A DNA stretch of 64,000 nt from Theileria orientalis strain Shintoku (GCF_000740895.1 NC_025263.1:744001-808000); one strand, 5' to 3'. Numbered from the stretch's first letter, positions 49,773 to 63,253 are shown. Made by a program: numbers and translations. Notes: generated by a model not told the origin, from the sequence alone.

Positions 49773-50084
49773 TTATTAACACAAATAAAACATGGACTAT
49801 GGTAAAAATATAATAAAATTAGAAAAATGAACAGATTAAAAAACGAAACAAAATATTATATATAAATATAAAAAAACTATTTAATTGTATTTATATGATT
49901 AAATAAAACAATTAATTTATATAAAATTAAAAAAAATGTTTGATAATTAATAAAAACCAATATCAATATAATGTTACACCACTATCAATATATATATTTT
50001 AATAATTATATAAAATTAAAATCTTCTATGATTTAATATAATTATATTCAATTATTTGTTTAATTTGTATTGTAAATTGTAGCC
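49773..50084. other. Very AT-rich divergent spacer
   Basis: About 310 bp between the divergent CstF-64-like and SGT1 starts, with long A/T runs only. Probably two promoters. Confidence 0.4.
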
Positions 50085-50869
50085 ATGAACAGGTAAATAA
50101 TAAGTTACTATTAAATATAATATTTTAGAAAATTCGATTGGTTTCAGGACGAAAATACACTAACATTAATTATATATGAATCACTTGTAATATCTGAATC
50201 TGTTAAAATTAAACTCGAGGATAAAAACATACAAATATCATATAAAACCAAAATAGGTAAATGTGTTAACTTATTATTGAATTTAGATTCTAAAATTAAA
50301 TCCTTAAAACTAAAATTGACATCGCAAATAAATAATCCTGATGATGATCCAAAAAATGTCAATTTATTGGTTACAGAGGTTTGTTTAATAAATATCGCCT
50401 ATACACACAATACACGTTTATAAATTAACATAGAAAAAAATCGAAGTGAAACTGTTCAAAAAGGAAGGTATAAAGATGTAAACAAACCAACAGTTATATT
50501 TATTTTTTTAAAACCTTAATATAATAAAATTTAGCTGGTCTGTGGGATGAACTACAATCTGTCGAGAGAGATGCCAACAACGACAATAAAAAATCAACTC
50601 TAACAAATAAGGTAGTATTAAACGATGCTTATTTTATTTAGTTTAATGATAAGGAATTGGATAGCGAATCAAGTGATGATGATTCTGACTTAAGCTCTGA
50701 GGACCAATTTATGAACCTGTTGAAAAGCATATACTCCAAGGGCGATGATAATACGAGAAGGGCAATGATCAAATCATTTGTATGTTTATATGTGCTTTAT
50801 TTAAATGTTTAGACGACATCATCAGGCAAGAGTTTATCCACAAATTGGGACAGCGTGAAGGACAAATAA
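50085..50869 (+). CDS. SGT1: SGT1-like co-chaperone (CS and SGS domains)
   Basis: Exons 50085..50092, 50129..50378, 50434..50467, 50535..50611, 50642..50779 and 50813..50869 give 187 residues. The CS domain starts at FDWFQDENTLTLIIY and ends at KKIEVKLFKKE. It is followed by an acidic linker and the SGS block FMNLLKSIYSKGDDNTRRAM, then IKSF and GKSLSTNWDSVKDK. This is the HSP90 co-chaperone that supports SCF ubiquitin ligases and kinetochore assembly. The N-terminal TPR of plant and yeast SGT1 is missing, as the gene begins directly with the CS domain. Exon 1 is only 8 nt. The stop codon is 30 bp before the next gene's ATG. Confidence 0.85.
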
Positions 50870-50899
50870 TATTTTATTTTCAACAATGTGTAGAATAAT

Positions 50900-51851
50900 A
50901 TGCACAAATATACAGTGGTTTTATATTTATACGTAGGAATCACTCATTGTTTATCATCTAAAGTAAATTTAAACATACTTTTTATGCTTCTGTACAGATA
51001 CGTGCCCCTAGTCAAATTGGAGAGGATCATGACTTACAAATCGGGGATCCCTCGTCTTCAATTACTGATACATTTGTTGCTTCCGCTAAAGAGCCTGAAG
51101 AAGAATATCCTACTCATAGTAGCAAAGCAGAAGAGGCATGTTGCAACCATACACAACACACAAACATGTTTTACTTACACATTTCTCAGATACTCGATGA
51201 ACTCTCTGAAATTGAACCTCCAAGTCGAATAGAACCGCCTAGTATCATATTTATTCATTTATAAACGACTTAGGGCATGATATTGAAACGTTGACTAAGG
51301 TCGAGCACGTAGCAACTACTGATAATTGCCAAAGGGACTACTCAAAGCCCTGTCCACTGGTACATAAATCCGATCACCTAATGCGTTCATTTTTATTTTA
51401 GCAATTTACCCATGAACTGCTTGAGGATGGATCTCACAAATGCGTGTTCCCCAAATTTTACTCAGGTACAACGTAAATCAACAATCACTTTTAGGACCAT
51501 GCCTAGGCCAGGACTTAATTTATAAGGAAATGGGAAATGACGAGAAGGTTCAGTGGTCTAAAAATTGTATGGCCAATTGGCCATGTGTATTCTGTAACAG
51601 AATCTACTCTCTCTACTGTCCAGGTACCATTCAATTAGTATATACTCGTCACCACGTTTTAGAGGACTGGGAACGCGTTGGAGGTATCATCACTATTTTT
51701 ACTAGTTTTAGGTGGCTTTGAATGCAAAGCTCTAAACAGCTACTCCGGCCCCTGCAAAGAGGAGACCTATAACTTTATCGACTACAATATCGCAATGCAA
51801 AAGGACTGGAGCAGAATGTGTAAATCATACTGGCCATGCTCAAGCTCATAA
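50900..51851 (+). CDS. Secreted CPW-WPC domain protein
   Basis: Exons 50900..50962, 50998..51135, 51190..51241, 51274..51359, 51402..51465, 51495..51623, 51663..51683 and 51712..51851 give 230 residues. A signal peptide occupies residues 1-19. Two CPW-WPC modules follow an acidic Ser-rich linker: CQRDYSKPCPLQF, FPKFYSGPC, CMANWPC, then CNRIYSLYCPEDW, ECKALNSYSGPC, CKSYWPC. The family is apicomplexan, expressed on zygote/ookinete surfaces in Plasmodium. The second intron (51136-51189) fits only with a GC donor (GAG|GCATGT), because nearby GT sites give stop codons. It starts 30 bp after the SGT1 stop on the same strand. Confidence 0.85.
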
Positions 51852-51989
51852 CACATCAAAAAGTGTTTTTTGACATATATACTTAAATTATAATAATCGC
51901 ATATATGTAATATGGCTTATTATCACAATAAACAAATGTTTAGTAGTTATTGTGCTCGTCATATAAACTATCATAATGTGCTAATTATA

Positions 51990-54900
51990 TTACAGTGATT
52001 TAACAATGTTGACCATGTCATTGTTCAGTAACTTTGGCACTGATGTCAACTTTGTGTTTTTCGGCTGCTGCTTCGCCTGCTTCTTCTCTTCCGCCTTCGA
52101 TTGAGATAGTGCCTTCTTCTCCATCTTCTTCCTTGCATCTTCTCTTTGCTTTCTGCATTGCTCCACTGACTGGGCAAACGACCATATGTACTTAAACAGT
52201 TCATTTGGCCTAATTTTGTCCACCTCCTTTTCAGTGTATCCGCTGAACCTAACGGTTTCTTTAAACGTGGCCATGACCTAAAAATGAATATAGTTATGAT
52301 TCCAATTTATTAACATTGGTTTTTGTTGTATTCGTGACAATAAACGCACACAAGTACTTAAACATAAACTTACGTCTTGGTAGTGCTTTGCCAGAGAGTT
52401 CACTTTAGGCTCCGCGTCTCTCAAGAACTCATTCATGATCGATGGGAAATGGTCCTTGTAGTCGCTCTTTGCGTTTTGCGCCAGGTTAATTGCGTTTTTA
52501 ATTTTCGTCAGGTCGTTCTTGAACCGATTCATCTTCTCGTCCAGTGCCACGACATCTACCTTAGACGCTGCGTCCAAGCTCCTCAAGTCATTCAACAGGT
52601 CCAATACCGTTTCATCTTCATCTCCAACCATCTGTTAATAATCATTAATTGTTATTGTTATTCATTATTAATTGAATTATTGTCTTTAGAATGATATACT
52701 ATGACATAGATAATCACGTAACCTAACTAACAACCATACTGTTACAAGTGTGGTAAATACCGACTAAAAATAACGCTTACATCGCATATGTATTGCAATA
52801 GTGTCTTCGACGGCTTCGTTGTCGTTCTAAAGTCGTTCAACTTTGGATATGTTGTGGGCTTAAATCCCTCAGCGTTACCCTTCTTAGGATCCCCCTCGTT
52901 GAGCGTGTTTCCCACTGATAATATGAAGTTGGAGAGTATGTTCAACTTAATTGAACTCATCACTGCTTCGCACGAGTCCAATATTGTTTCGAGCGGGCCG
53001 TATATCTCATTGTAGTTGTCTTTAAATGTCAAAGCTGTCTGGTGGCACTCAAGTCGCTGCTTCATGATCGGTATTCCAACCATCGACGCTACAAACTGCT
53101 CAGGCTTATCCACTGCCGACAAATCACCGCCCGATTTAACAAATTCCGATACTATCGACAACTCTTCGTTGTTAGGCAACAGCAACAATAAACTCTCCGT
53201 TGCCTCCGTGGTCAATATCTAAGAGTGTAATTAAGCTCGTTAATATTAGTATTATGGCACTTTATTATAAAATTAATCAATAACTACGGCAAGCAAGAGA
53301 TCAATTAACTAATTATTCAATACGTTAGAAATAAAAAAATAATGAACAACAATCAAAAATAACAAGCTAGGAATCTATAATTAAATAAGCTAGCAATAAA
53401 TCATTGCACAAATCCAGAAACCTTATACTAATACACACTAGCGTACAACATACATTTGGGTCCAGGTGCACTATCGCTTCTCTGATCTCGTTGAATGTGT
53501 GTTTGCTGAATTTGCTCAGACCGATGTTCATGTTGTAGCTTCTCTTTGAATCCGGCAAGAGTTGAATAAACTAAAAATAGCGTTAGAGAAGTAATTGTGA
53601 CTACATATCTATATGTTGTCGGTACGCTTACTCACCTTTGGCTTAGATTCCTGCGCCTTCTCCTTCTGCTTCGGCGCCGCCTTTGCAAACGACTCCTCTA
53701 TGTCTGCGCTCTCCACCTTCGGCGCGACAATCTGCTTCGTGAACATTGTGTCCTTGGCGTCGTCTCCGAAGATCGGGTCCCAAAAGAACCTCCTCACATT
53801 CGACTCGACCGCCTTCACAGGCGCCTTCTTGCCTCCCTTCGGTATTCCCTTCTTTCCTGGCACTCCTGGAGGCCCCTTCGTCTTCAGCGGTGGTGGCGCC
53901 TTCTTCCCTCCTGGTGGCGGAGGTGCCTTCTTAGCGCCTGGAGGCGGCGGCATCTTCTTCGCTGCCACTTCTTTCTTAGAGAGGTCTTCCTTCTTCTTCT
54001 TCTCATCCAATTCCTTCTGCTGTTTTTCTAACAGCTGCTGTTGCTGCTTCATGTTCTCCAACACTGAGTTTGGCACCTTAAACGTTAGTCCTCCCGTCAG
54101 GTCCTTCGATATTGCCTGGATCGAGGTTGCTATCTTCGCGAATCCCAACTCCTCGAGCCCTTGGCCTGCCAACAGCATTCTACACAGCAGGAGCTCATTT
54201 TTCTTCCTTTCTTCGTCAGTTTCAACTCCAAACGTGAACTGCTTCTTTCTCAGAAACTCCTTGTTCACCTTTGCCAGGAACGCGTATCTGTTCAGGAAGT
54301 CTTCTTGCAGGCACGATCTTGCCAGGGATAATGACACCAAATCTATCGTCCATGGCACATATGCCAGTTCATTTCCCTCAGAATCCAGCAACACGCACAT
54401 GTTTTTATTATGTACCTGCTTGCCTTCACCATCCTTTTCAGTGGCAGAGTCACTGGCACCAGTTGTGGAAGGACCACTTGTTGCATCCGTTTGCCCAGAA
54501 GTCATTGGAACTTTTGGTGCTGGTGCTTTTGTTAAACCTGGCAACTTTGTCGTTATCTTAGGTGGAGGGACTAGCTTGGCGCCTGGCGTTTTTGTTGTCA
54601 AACTATTCATAAGAGCTGCTTTATTATCATCTGTGGAAGCAACATTTTCAGTTACATTCACTTCTTTATTATTTGCTGACTCGTTACCATCCTTATTTTT
54701 TGATTCTTCGCCTATTTCATCAGTTAAATTAGACAGCATCGTATCTACAGTTGTTCTTATCATCTTAACTCTTCTTGCAACTTCCACTGGCAGCACATCG
54801 TTCTGGTTTCTTATTATTATGGGCAACTTTTGCTCAACAACTGGCTTTGACGCAAGCCTTGTCATTTTAAGTTGAGGTAGAGGTCCGTCCACTTCCATTG

Positions 54901-57703
54901 AAGCTCCTGTGATTGGAGCTGTAAAGACCATGTTCGTTAGAGCATAGTCGTTGAATGATTCAAAATCCGAACTCATTGGCGTATCCGAGCATGACACTGG
55001 CGTCTGATTCGACATGACAGTCTCGTTGTCGTCACTTTCCCTTTCAGATATATTTGAAAGTCCGTTCATTCTCTCCTTAAGATCAATTTCAAATCTTTGC
55101 CTATCTGCGACCATTTGAAGCTTATTGACATCGTTGTTGTCAGACAAGAACGGTGAATTGATGTTAATTAGAGTCGAGTCGTAATCGGCGTGCTTTTTAC
55201 CATGCTTAATGTTTTCAAAGGCGTTTGCGCTAAAATATTCCATGTTGAAATCCGTTATGTTTGTTTGTCCTATAACATCAACGTCAATCACATTCTCATT
55301 ATCATCTATGTCTGATCTTGTTGCCATCATTGCCTTGTGTTTTGGTGCTGGGTGCAATTCCTTGAACGCCACTCTCTTCGTTATTTGCTTCGCCATCTTA
55401 ATTGCTGTGGTCGACTTCTTCAGCATTGCGTTGTTAAATTGCGGAGATATTTTCTTTACATTTATGTTTTGCAACGCTCCTATCTTTGCCAGGAACTTAC
55501 TGTTTTGCGGATTCTTAACTCTATTCTTCAGCAACTCTGTCATTGCCACCGTTTCTATTGGCTCTTCAATCACCTTCGGCTTATCCACTACAGCTCCACT
55601 CTTCATTCTCTCAAACTCCACGACTCTGCTCTTAACTGAATCTTGGGAACTCTCTCCTGATTCCTTTCCATACAGCCCTTCACTCTTATAACTTGACGAG
55701 CCGTGGTTATCCATTTCCTTTGCATCTGATTCTGAGGCCATTTCCGATTTACTACCACCTGGTTTCAGCTCCCCGGAACCTTCTACTTGTTTAGTTGAGA
55801 ATTTTCCTATTTTCAGGCTTTCTTTACCATCTTTCGACAACAGGTTGTCAAAATTTATCGTTTTACCTACGCTCATCGCGTGATTAGCATCTGCCGCATT
55901 CATGTTCTTAAACTCGAACATCAGGCTGCTCTTTATTCTCGATTGCTGCTTCGCTGTGTGATACACTGCCGGGTTCGGCACGTACAGAGGCTTATCGTGG
56001 TATCCCATCAGCAGGTTCTTCCTCTCGTCTACTATAGGTATGTAAAGCGCGATTCCGTCTTCCGTCGTAAAGGACTTGTCGAACTCTCCGTAGAAGTCCA
56101 CGTTTGGCGGATTGAATCCCCACCTCCTCAGCATATCTTCAGCTTCCGGGTTAAGAGACATTGCTGGGAGCCCATCTTTCATGTACAGCGTCCCTCTCGA
56201 CAGAAGTGGCACGTTTATAACTGGCAAGTTTTGTATTTCCAAGCTAAGCTTTTTCGACAAGTCTACCAACCTGTCTGTTGGATAAAGCACCTCGTCACAA
56301 ATGTCTATCTTCGCCTGCTTCGTCTTTACGTTTTCCAACTTTGTTGAATACAGCGCTGTTATCCTCGAAACGTCAACGTATGGCGCTGGTGTAGTCCTCA
56401 ATGGTGTTGTCTGCTTAACTTCCGATTCCTTATCAAGTTTATTCTTTTTTTCTACCTGTTCCTCTTCAGCTTTATTTGCCTCAGACTTAATTAATATGTC
56501 ACGTTCTAGATCCTTAAGCAGCTGCTTCACTGCTATTGTTGAGGAATGGTTGTTTCCCAAGTTATCCGACCTGGTCACATACACTTCTCTGTATATTGCT
56601 GCGGCCGTTGTAAAGTGGCCGAGGACGTGAAGACAACACCCTATTGACAGGAATATGTCCTGTATTGCTGGGTGGTTTCTATCGTCCAAGATTCTCATCT
56701 TCATGTCGATCGCCTTAAAAAATTGCTGGAGTGCATCCACTGGGTTTTCCATAAGCCTGTACACTATTCCCAAGTTATTATAAGCGTCCGCCACTCTCAT
56801 GTTAGGTGCATCCGACTCATAGTCTCCGTAGTGCGTCTTCAGTATGTTCAGAGACTTTATACAAAGCGGGAGCGCCTTCAAATACTGCTTACTCTTTAGC
56901 ATATATATGCAGACGCTGTTCAGCGCATTGCTCAGACCCACGTCAGTTTCTCCGTATATCTGCGTGTACAGCGTTAAGTATTTCGAAAAGAAGACCTCTG
57001 CGTCCTCCCACATTCCGTAGCCAGTCAATATTTCTGCTAGGAGGTATACTATGTTCAAAAACAGCTTCTTGTCGCAGTCTATTATTGCATATTTAGCATC
57101 TGCCGAAAGCGACTGTTCACCGCCCGTGTACCCCAAAAGCGTGTTTTCGACTAGGAACTTGAACTCCGCCAGGTGGTCTCTGCCCTTGTTAAAGTGGCCT
57201 ATATGCGAGTAACACTTGCTCAGAATCAACAACTCCATTGCCATTTCGCCACAAAGCGGCGTGTTCCTCGTTTGCAGGTGAAACTTCTTCGCCAAGAGCA
57301 GAGAATAGTGTGCTTCAAGCAGCGCATCACTGTAGTTGTGTTTCGAGAAATTCCTCAGCGCCATTGTGCGAAGACGCATCCTGGTCGCAAGGGCCTCTCT
57401 AAACAACAGGGAACTAGAGCTGTTGTTTAGTTTCTTCATTATATTGGCCGCTTCCGAGATTTCATCTGACATTCCGTGGAGTTTTGTTCTGTTGAAGTGT
57501 CCTGCGTACATGGTCTGCCTCTCCGCTTGCGTTTGGGTCGATCTTCGCTTCTCCAGGTCCATTTTTACCGACATTCCCAGCGCGTTAGGGGAAATATTAC
57601 TGTCATTGTTCATCGGTAGGTCAGTCAGGCGCGAGGCCACGTTCAGCCTGTGAATGGACGAAGCGTCCAAACTAGACAAATCTCTCGTATCTATATATTC
57701 CAT
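51990..57703 (-). CDS. FRM1: Apicomplexan formin with N-terminal TPR region (FRM1-like)
   Basis: Exons 57703..53636, 53570..53454, 53218..52781, 52631..52374 and 52277..51990 (all phase 0) give 1,722 residues. Residues about 100-400 contain TPR-like helical repeats (YLKALPLCIKSLNILKTHYG, ADAYNNLGIVYRLMENPVDA). A long charged linker follows, then a short FH1 with PPPPGAKKAPPPPGGKKAPP, and an FH2 domain from VRRFFWDPIF through FIQLLPDSKRSY, VASMVGIPIMKQRL, LSNFILSVGNTLNEGDPKKG and TLLQYICDV. FH2 domains nucleate and cap actin filaments; in Plasmodium and Toxoplasma FRM1 drives motility and invasion. The order TPR, FH1, FH2 is the apicomplexan FRM1 type. A long open frame on the opposite strand (53613..54875) mirrors this coding sequence. 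Confidence 0.92.
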
Positions 57704-57954
57704 TGCTTTATGTTTACGAAAATTTATTCTTTAAAATAAATTCTTCAATACTGTACATTTGCGAATTATACTACAAAGTGAACCGTTAAATATTTTACAT
57801 TATTTCTAAGAAAAAAACTACAATTTAAATCACATTTTAAATATTGTACATGTATTTACTTAAATCTGAAACATATATGCAAATGTGTAACATATGTGTA
57901 ATTAATTTTCTCTGTGGGTCAGCCTGTTGTGCATTACACATTTTTTCATTCAGA

Positions 57955-60900
57955 TTACGGGTACTGTACATCGTTTTTCACGTCGCATCGCTTTGCCATC
58001 TGTATTAGTTCCTGGTTGTTGAAATTGTTCTGTAGACACTCCTGGATGAACGGGTTGATGAACTTGTTCATCAGCGTAGTCTCAATATCGCTCTGAACCT
58101 GGACTCCTCCGTTTCCTACGGTCCCATGGATTTACTATAAAATTACCTATGCTTATGAACTTGTCTACCAGTTTTATGAACTGTAGCGCGAATTCTTCCG
58201 AGTACGGCGGCCCGCAGAACTTCAGCATTTTCGTTATGAAAACCCTGCAGATGCTCCTGTCCACCACGTTCATCTACACACATTTATTTTTTGATTCGCT
58301 AACGATTGTGTCGAACATTGCTATGATCAGGATACACTGCTTTTCGAACCTCGACATGTACACCAGCAGGTCCACGATGGCTTCCATTCTCTGCGCACTC
58401 AGTTCTCACTCTCACCTTACCTCCAATTTGTTCGAGCACTCCTCCATGTTCCCTATTACGCACATTTTACACAGATCCCTAGATCATTTTCTCTAATCCT
58501 CTTTCTTACCTCAGCAGCAGTACTATTGAGTTCCTCTTCACTGGGTGCTTATCTGCTATTTGTTTCAGCAGCATCAGCTTCACGTCACACAGCTGACTTA
58601 TGTTAGCTGCCTTCATCACTCTCTGTGTTATGTACGACATTATTACTGACGCTGCAATGTTCGTCGTCGTCAGATTCCTCATTTCGTACTCGCTCTCAGG
58701 CGAGTCCTTCTGGTTGTGTATCAGTTTATACAGCTGGTAGAGTTCTTTTCTTGCTATACTCATCAACTTTTCCGACTTTACTTTAAACTGTGCGTACAGC
58801 TGTTTCATTTCGTCCAGTCTTTCCTTTGATATGTTCTTTCCCGGTCCCAGTTTACTCTGCTCGTTGATGTTCTTATAGATTGCGCTTTCAAGTGTGCTCT
58901 TTATTTCCATGTACTCACTTCTCACGTCATCGACCATGGAGTCATCTGATGACCTCTTATTAATTTCGTATGCTCCGCTGCTGTTGTCGCTTAGTCTTAT
59001 GCTCGACGAGCTCTGTATTCTCGACTTGTTTGACATGTGGTTACTTGAACTTGGCGAGAATATGTTTGACGACAGTATCGAGTTTGACGGTTCACTATCC
59101 CACGCCTTGTGTATATGCGTGTCCGTTTTAATTTCAGTTTCTTCTGAGGACGTTATCGACGATGCTGAATAATATTTTAACATACCAGTTGAACATTCAT
59201 ATTTCTATTCCTAACCATTAACCAACTATCTATATAATTCTCATATATTAGTACCTTCACTTTCTGAATACTGTTCTTCGTTGTCGTAATTTCCAAAGTC
59301 TCTGAACCTTTCTATTGACTCGATAGAGTCATCTGTGTCTGACTCTTCTGGCGGCAAATAGAACTGCTGCCACACTTCTCTTTGCGGCAACATTTTTATG
59401 TAGTCGCACACCTTTTCGTAGTAGTAATTGTACAGCAACTCGTATGGTGACAGAACTGATAACAATACCAACAGGTTTGCGTATTTGATCCACGTGCTCG
59501 AGTCCGTTATGCTTATCTCTCTATTTGAGAAGTCGTCGATCAGTGCGTTCAACAAGTTGCTTTCTCTGATTGCTTCCAGTGGCGGCATTTCTGGCGTGTT
59601 TCCCAGTCTCATATATTCGTCCTGCCTTTTATCTCCGTATTGAGACACTGATTCATCTATTATTATTTCCTGCTCCTCTTCTTCATCCTTCTCTACGTAA
59701 CTTCTATTTATTATACAAACCCACTCATTTTTGGGGGCGCTCTGTTGTCGAATAACAGGAACCCGTAACTATCAAATGCTTTAAGAGTCCTCATTAGCTC
59801 CTCGTAAAAATCACAAACATCGTGATGATTAAACTTTTTCTCTGCCGACTTGTGTGTAGAGGCCAGCCTTTTAAATGTTGAGTGCAATGCTGGAAATCTA
59901 AACATTGGTATTATCATGTTAATACTTACAATAATATATTATATTATATATGTTCATAATTATAAGATATAATAATTACAATACCTTGAAAAATTAGTCA
60001 TTAACAGGTGTATTTGCGATACTGACCATTCTAGTGTCGAATAGTCGACACTGGTCTGCGATTCTCTTAGTATATCATTCGGGTACATCGTTGCTCTTGC
60101 TATAAGCTGCGACAACCTTCTACATCCTCTGAGATCTATTCTCCATCGGTATATAAAGTGCAGCAGTGCTTGCGAGTATATGTATGCGTTTTCTGCGTGA
60201 CAAAACAGTGGACTGATTGCATCGAGGTTATCATAGTCTATTGAGTCCAGCGTTTCATTCTATGTTCAATTTATAATAATTCAAACGTACTCTCAGTAGG
60301 AACTTATGTATCTCCTCTGATATTCTCAGTGTAAAAACGCTAAAATTACTAGTTATTCTCGATAACCCTTCTTTGTTGACTTCACTCTGCTCCATCTTCA
60401 TGTGCGAGCTGAAGTTATTCATGTAGTCCTGGTACCAGGAGGATAAGAACTCATCCTTCGGCTTATCTCTGTATATTTTCAACATGTGCGAGACCACCAG
60501 TGGAGACTACAAATCCTTGTGTTTAAGTGCTTTACCTTCATTAAGTTCCAGTACAACTCTGGAGGATTCCAACTGTCGTGGCTAAGTTTATCTTCCATAT
60601 AAACTCCTATAAAATTTATTATGACAATAACGTACTCATTCTATCCGTGTCATATTTCGATGTCAGAAATGACATTAGAGCGTCGTGTATCTATGAATCA
60701 ATTATGTATATAAAAAGTACTATTGTTTTGGAACCATCCAAACGTTTTTCCTTGTAATCTGAAAATATTCTGATTTACTGTTTACACACCTGCATAGTCT
60801 TGGTCTTGACCTGAGTTTAACAAGTAATCTATCCATCTTGAACACACTTCACACAACCACGCGTATCCTACATATCCATCCACCAATGTGTTCAACACAG

Positions 60901-61195
60901 TCCTGTTCAACTGCTTTGCATATTCGCTGTTGCGAGTTTTATCATCCGAAAATTCCTCTATGTTCCCATCTTTGTCAAGTTTAAGCCCATCTTTACAAAA
61001 TAAATACGATATAACCTTCTTAATATGGTAGAATACTGAATCATCCATAATTGCATCGGGGCTCTCAATGAAGCGCAAAGATTCTAAAATATTCTTAAAT
61101 TTGTATACATTACCATTATATTCATCTTCTGAAACTTTTATCAGCTCGAATCCATCACGTTGTATAAGAAATTCTGTAAGTCTAGAAGAATCCAT
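57955..61195 (-). CDS. TH1/NELF-C/D-like protein (probable)
   Basis: Thirteen exons: 61195..60790, 60758..60721, 60690..60636, 60606..60536, 60506..60291, 60259..59985, 59897..59717, 59690..59255, 59164..58510, 58478..58421, 58390..58304, 58273..58147 and 58115..57955. They sum to 921 residues in frame. The C-terminal quarter resembles TH1 (NELF-C/D): RMEAIVDLLVYMSRF, then DRSICRVFITKMLKFCGPPYS, EEFALQFIKLVDKF and a terminal PFIQECLQNNF helix. TH1 is the NELF subunit that holds paused RNA polymerase II. The N-terminal 400 residues are helical and divergent, and a Ser-rich linker (residues about 480-560) is parasite-like. The assignment depends mainly on the PPYS region. NELF in apicomplexans is unusual, so another helical-repeat protein remains possible. 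Confidence 0.55.
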
Positions 61196-61430
61196 AATAT
61201 AATAAAATTTTTGGAGATCTAACAATCAATAAAGTATCAAATCATTTATAAGAAGGATGTGTATGAAAATATATTATAAATTTTAACATATACTAATTTT
61301 AAATAACATATAGTATACTAATGAGGTGGTGTGTTCATTATCAATTTTGTATCATATAATCTCAATTACGATGGATAATCGTTAATAAATATTCTATTTA
61401 TAAAAATGTATATTTGTATATTAATTTAAA

Positions 61431-63242
61431 ATGGATAAATGGGAAATTCCATCTTGTTGTATTTGTTACGAAAGATTGTTGACTAAACTAACTCTTCTTC
61501 CAGATTGTGGACACATTTACCATCAAGAATGGTATTTTTAATGTATATTTAACAGAATTCTTTTTAGTTTACAATCATGGACTGATAAGATTGGTTTAAC
61601 TAATCTGAAATGTCCTCTGTGTAGGACTAATGTTGTCAACAATATCTATCCATTAAATTATACAATTACAAAAATTGAAGGTAATGTTAAATCTTTATTA
61701 ATATGCTTTAGAATCAAACCCTAAACACTGTAATGGTGTTGATAATGATAAATCAAAAACTGATGTTGTTTATTCTGCACAAATTAAATCATATCAGGAT
61801 GAAATAGATGACCTGAAATCAAGGTTATCGACATCCAAAGAGGACCGAATCGAATGTTATAATAAAATCCAGGATCTAGAGGTATTTTAACATCTGCACA
61901 TTTTCGTTAGGAACAATACAAAGTGTTGAAGGATAAGTTGAATAAGGAGTTGAATACGAACGACCAAATAGTTAAACAGAACAAAGAACTCGTTTTGTCA
62001 TCTGAAAAACAAAAGGCCACAAACTCTGCATTGACCAAAAAATTGAATTCCCTCAAGAATGAGTTGGAAAAGCTTAAGAACATATCGAAATAGTTAGTTT
62101 ACTTAATTTCTTATTAACCCTTTAGTCTCGAGGATCCTAATGACTCTCAAATACAGGATATTGCTGCCATGGTTGAAAAAGTAATAATTATATGGTCAAA
62201 TATATATATAAACATTTATTTTGTATTAAATTGTTCACAAATTATTAGTTATTATATAGTTTTCTTTAATTTTATGCAATAAAATATTAATTTCTTATAA
62301 TAATAAATTCTTTAATTTAGATGACATCTGATGAAAAGATTAAGTTTCTAATGAATCGTATTGTTGATTTAAACGGGTATCATAAGTAATAATTAATATT
62401 AATTATTTAGCATTGTCAATGAATTGAAGGATGCCAATGAAACTGTGACAAATGAAAGGGATAAAATGGACAAGTTATATAAGAAGATGAAAATGTACAA
62501 ATTATCAGTAATTTATATATACTATTTTTAACTATTTATTAAATTATATTAATAATCACAACAATATTAATTATTGTAATAATAATAATAACAATTACAT
62601 TATCAACAATTATGAATTTAATATTAATAACAATTAATTATGTATAGCGCAATCAGGGAGTGTGCCAAATTACAGAAAAAAAAACATGCTAATGAAGACA
62701 ATGAAAAATCGGAGCTACCAGATTACAATAGTGAGGACTTTGTAGAATTCTTGTACAATAAGAGGATGATGTTGGAAAAGGCCTTAAACAAACCTACGAA
62801 TGAGCAGGAAAGCGTCAAGCTTACAACGAACATCTCAAAAGGTGCTGGGATTAAGAATACAACATTAACACCAGAAAAAAGTAAAGCTGTGAATTCAAAT
62901 GTGTCTGACACGAATAATGGAAACGACCCAAACAACCAAGGCTTGAGTAACATTATTAGGAAGATGAAAACAATAAAAAGCAGTACACCACCGCCGAGGT
63001 ACAAGCAACAAAGCAGTGTAAAGCCGGTTAGAACTCCTGAGAAGCAAGCGCTAAGGGGCCTTTCCAACAGCAACACTCCAGATCTACTTAGCGCCAAGTC
63101 TGAAAATCAACAGACCACACCAGTCAGATACAACAAGGCGAGGACGTTTAAAAAATACAAGAGCAATGGAAACGGTCCCCGTAACGAAAAAACAACAAAA
63201 ATCCACAGCTTTTTCAAGCAAACGAAGGAAGATGTATGGTAA
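61431..63242 (+). CDS. TRAIP-like RING E3 ligase with C-terminal PIP-like box
   Basis: Exons 61431..61531, 61568..61680, 61712..61881, 61911..62092, 62126..62180, 62321..62376, 62411..62494 and 62648..63242 give 451 residues. The N-terminal RING is CCICYERLL, CGHIYHQECLQSW, CPLCRTNV. It is followed by about 180 residues of coiled coil (DEIDDLKSRLSTSKEDRIEC, NELEKLKN...) and a basic disordered tail. The order RING, coiled coil, basic tail matches TRAIP, the replisome ubiquitin ligase that triggers CMG unloading at blocked forks. The extreme C-terminus has TTKIHSFFKQ, which fits the PCNA-binding PIP box except that the first Gln is Thr. Human TRAIP also ends in a PIP box. Confidence 0.75.
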
Positions 63243-63253
63243 ATTATAATACA

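Noticed and set aside
53613..54875. 420-codon open frame on the + strand inside the formin gene
   Set aside because: It mirrors the formin coding sequence. Its Ser/Phe/Gly-rich product is what antisense of a Pro/Lys/Glu-rich region gives, and it has no domain.
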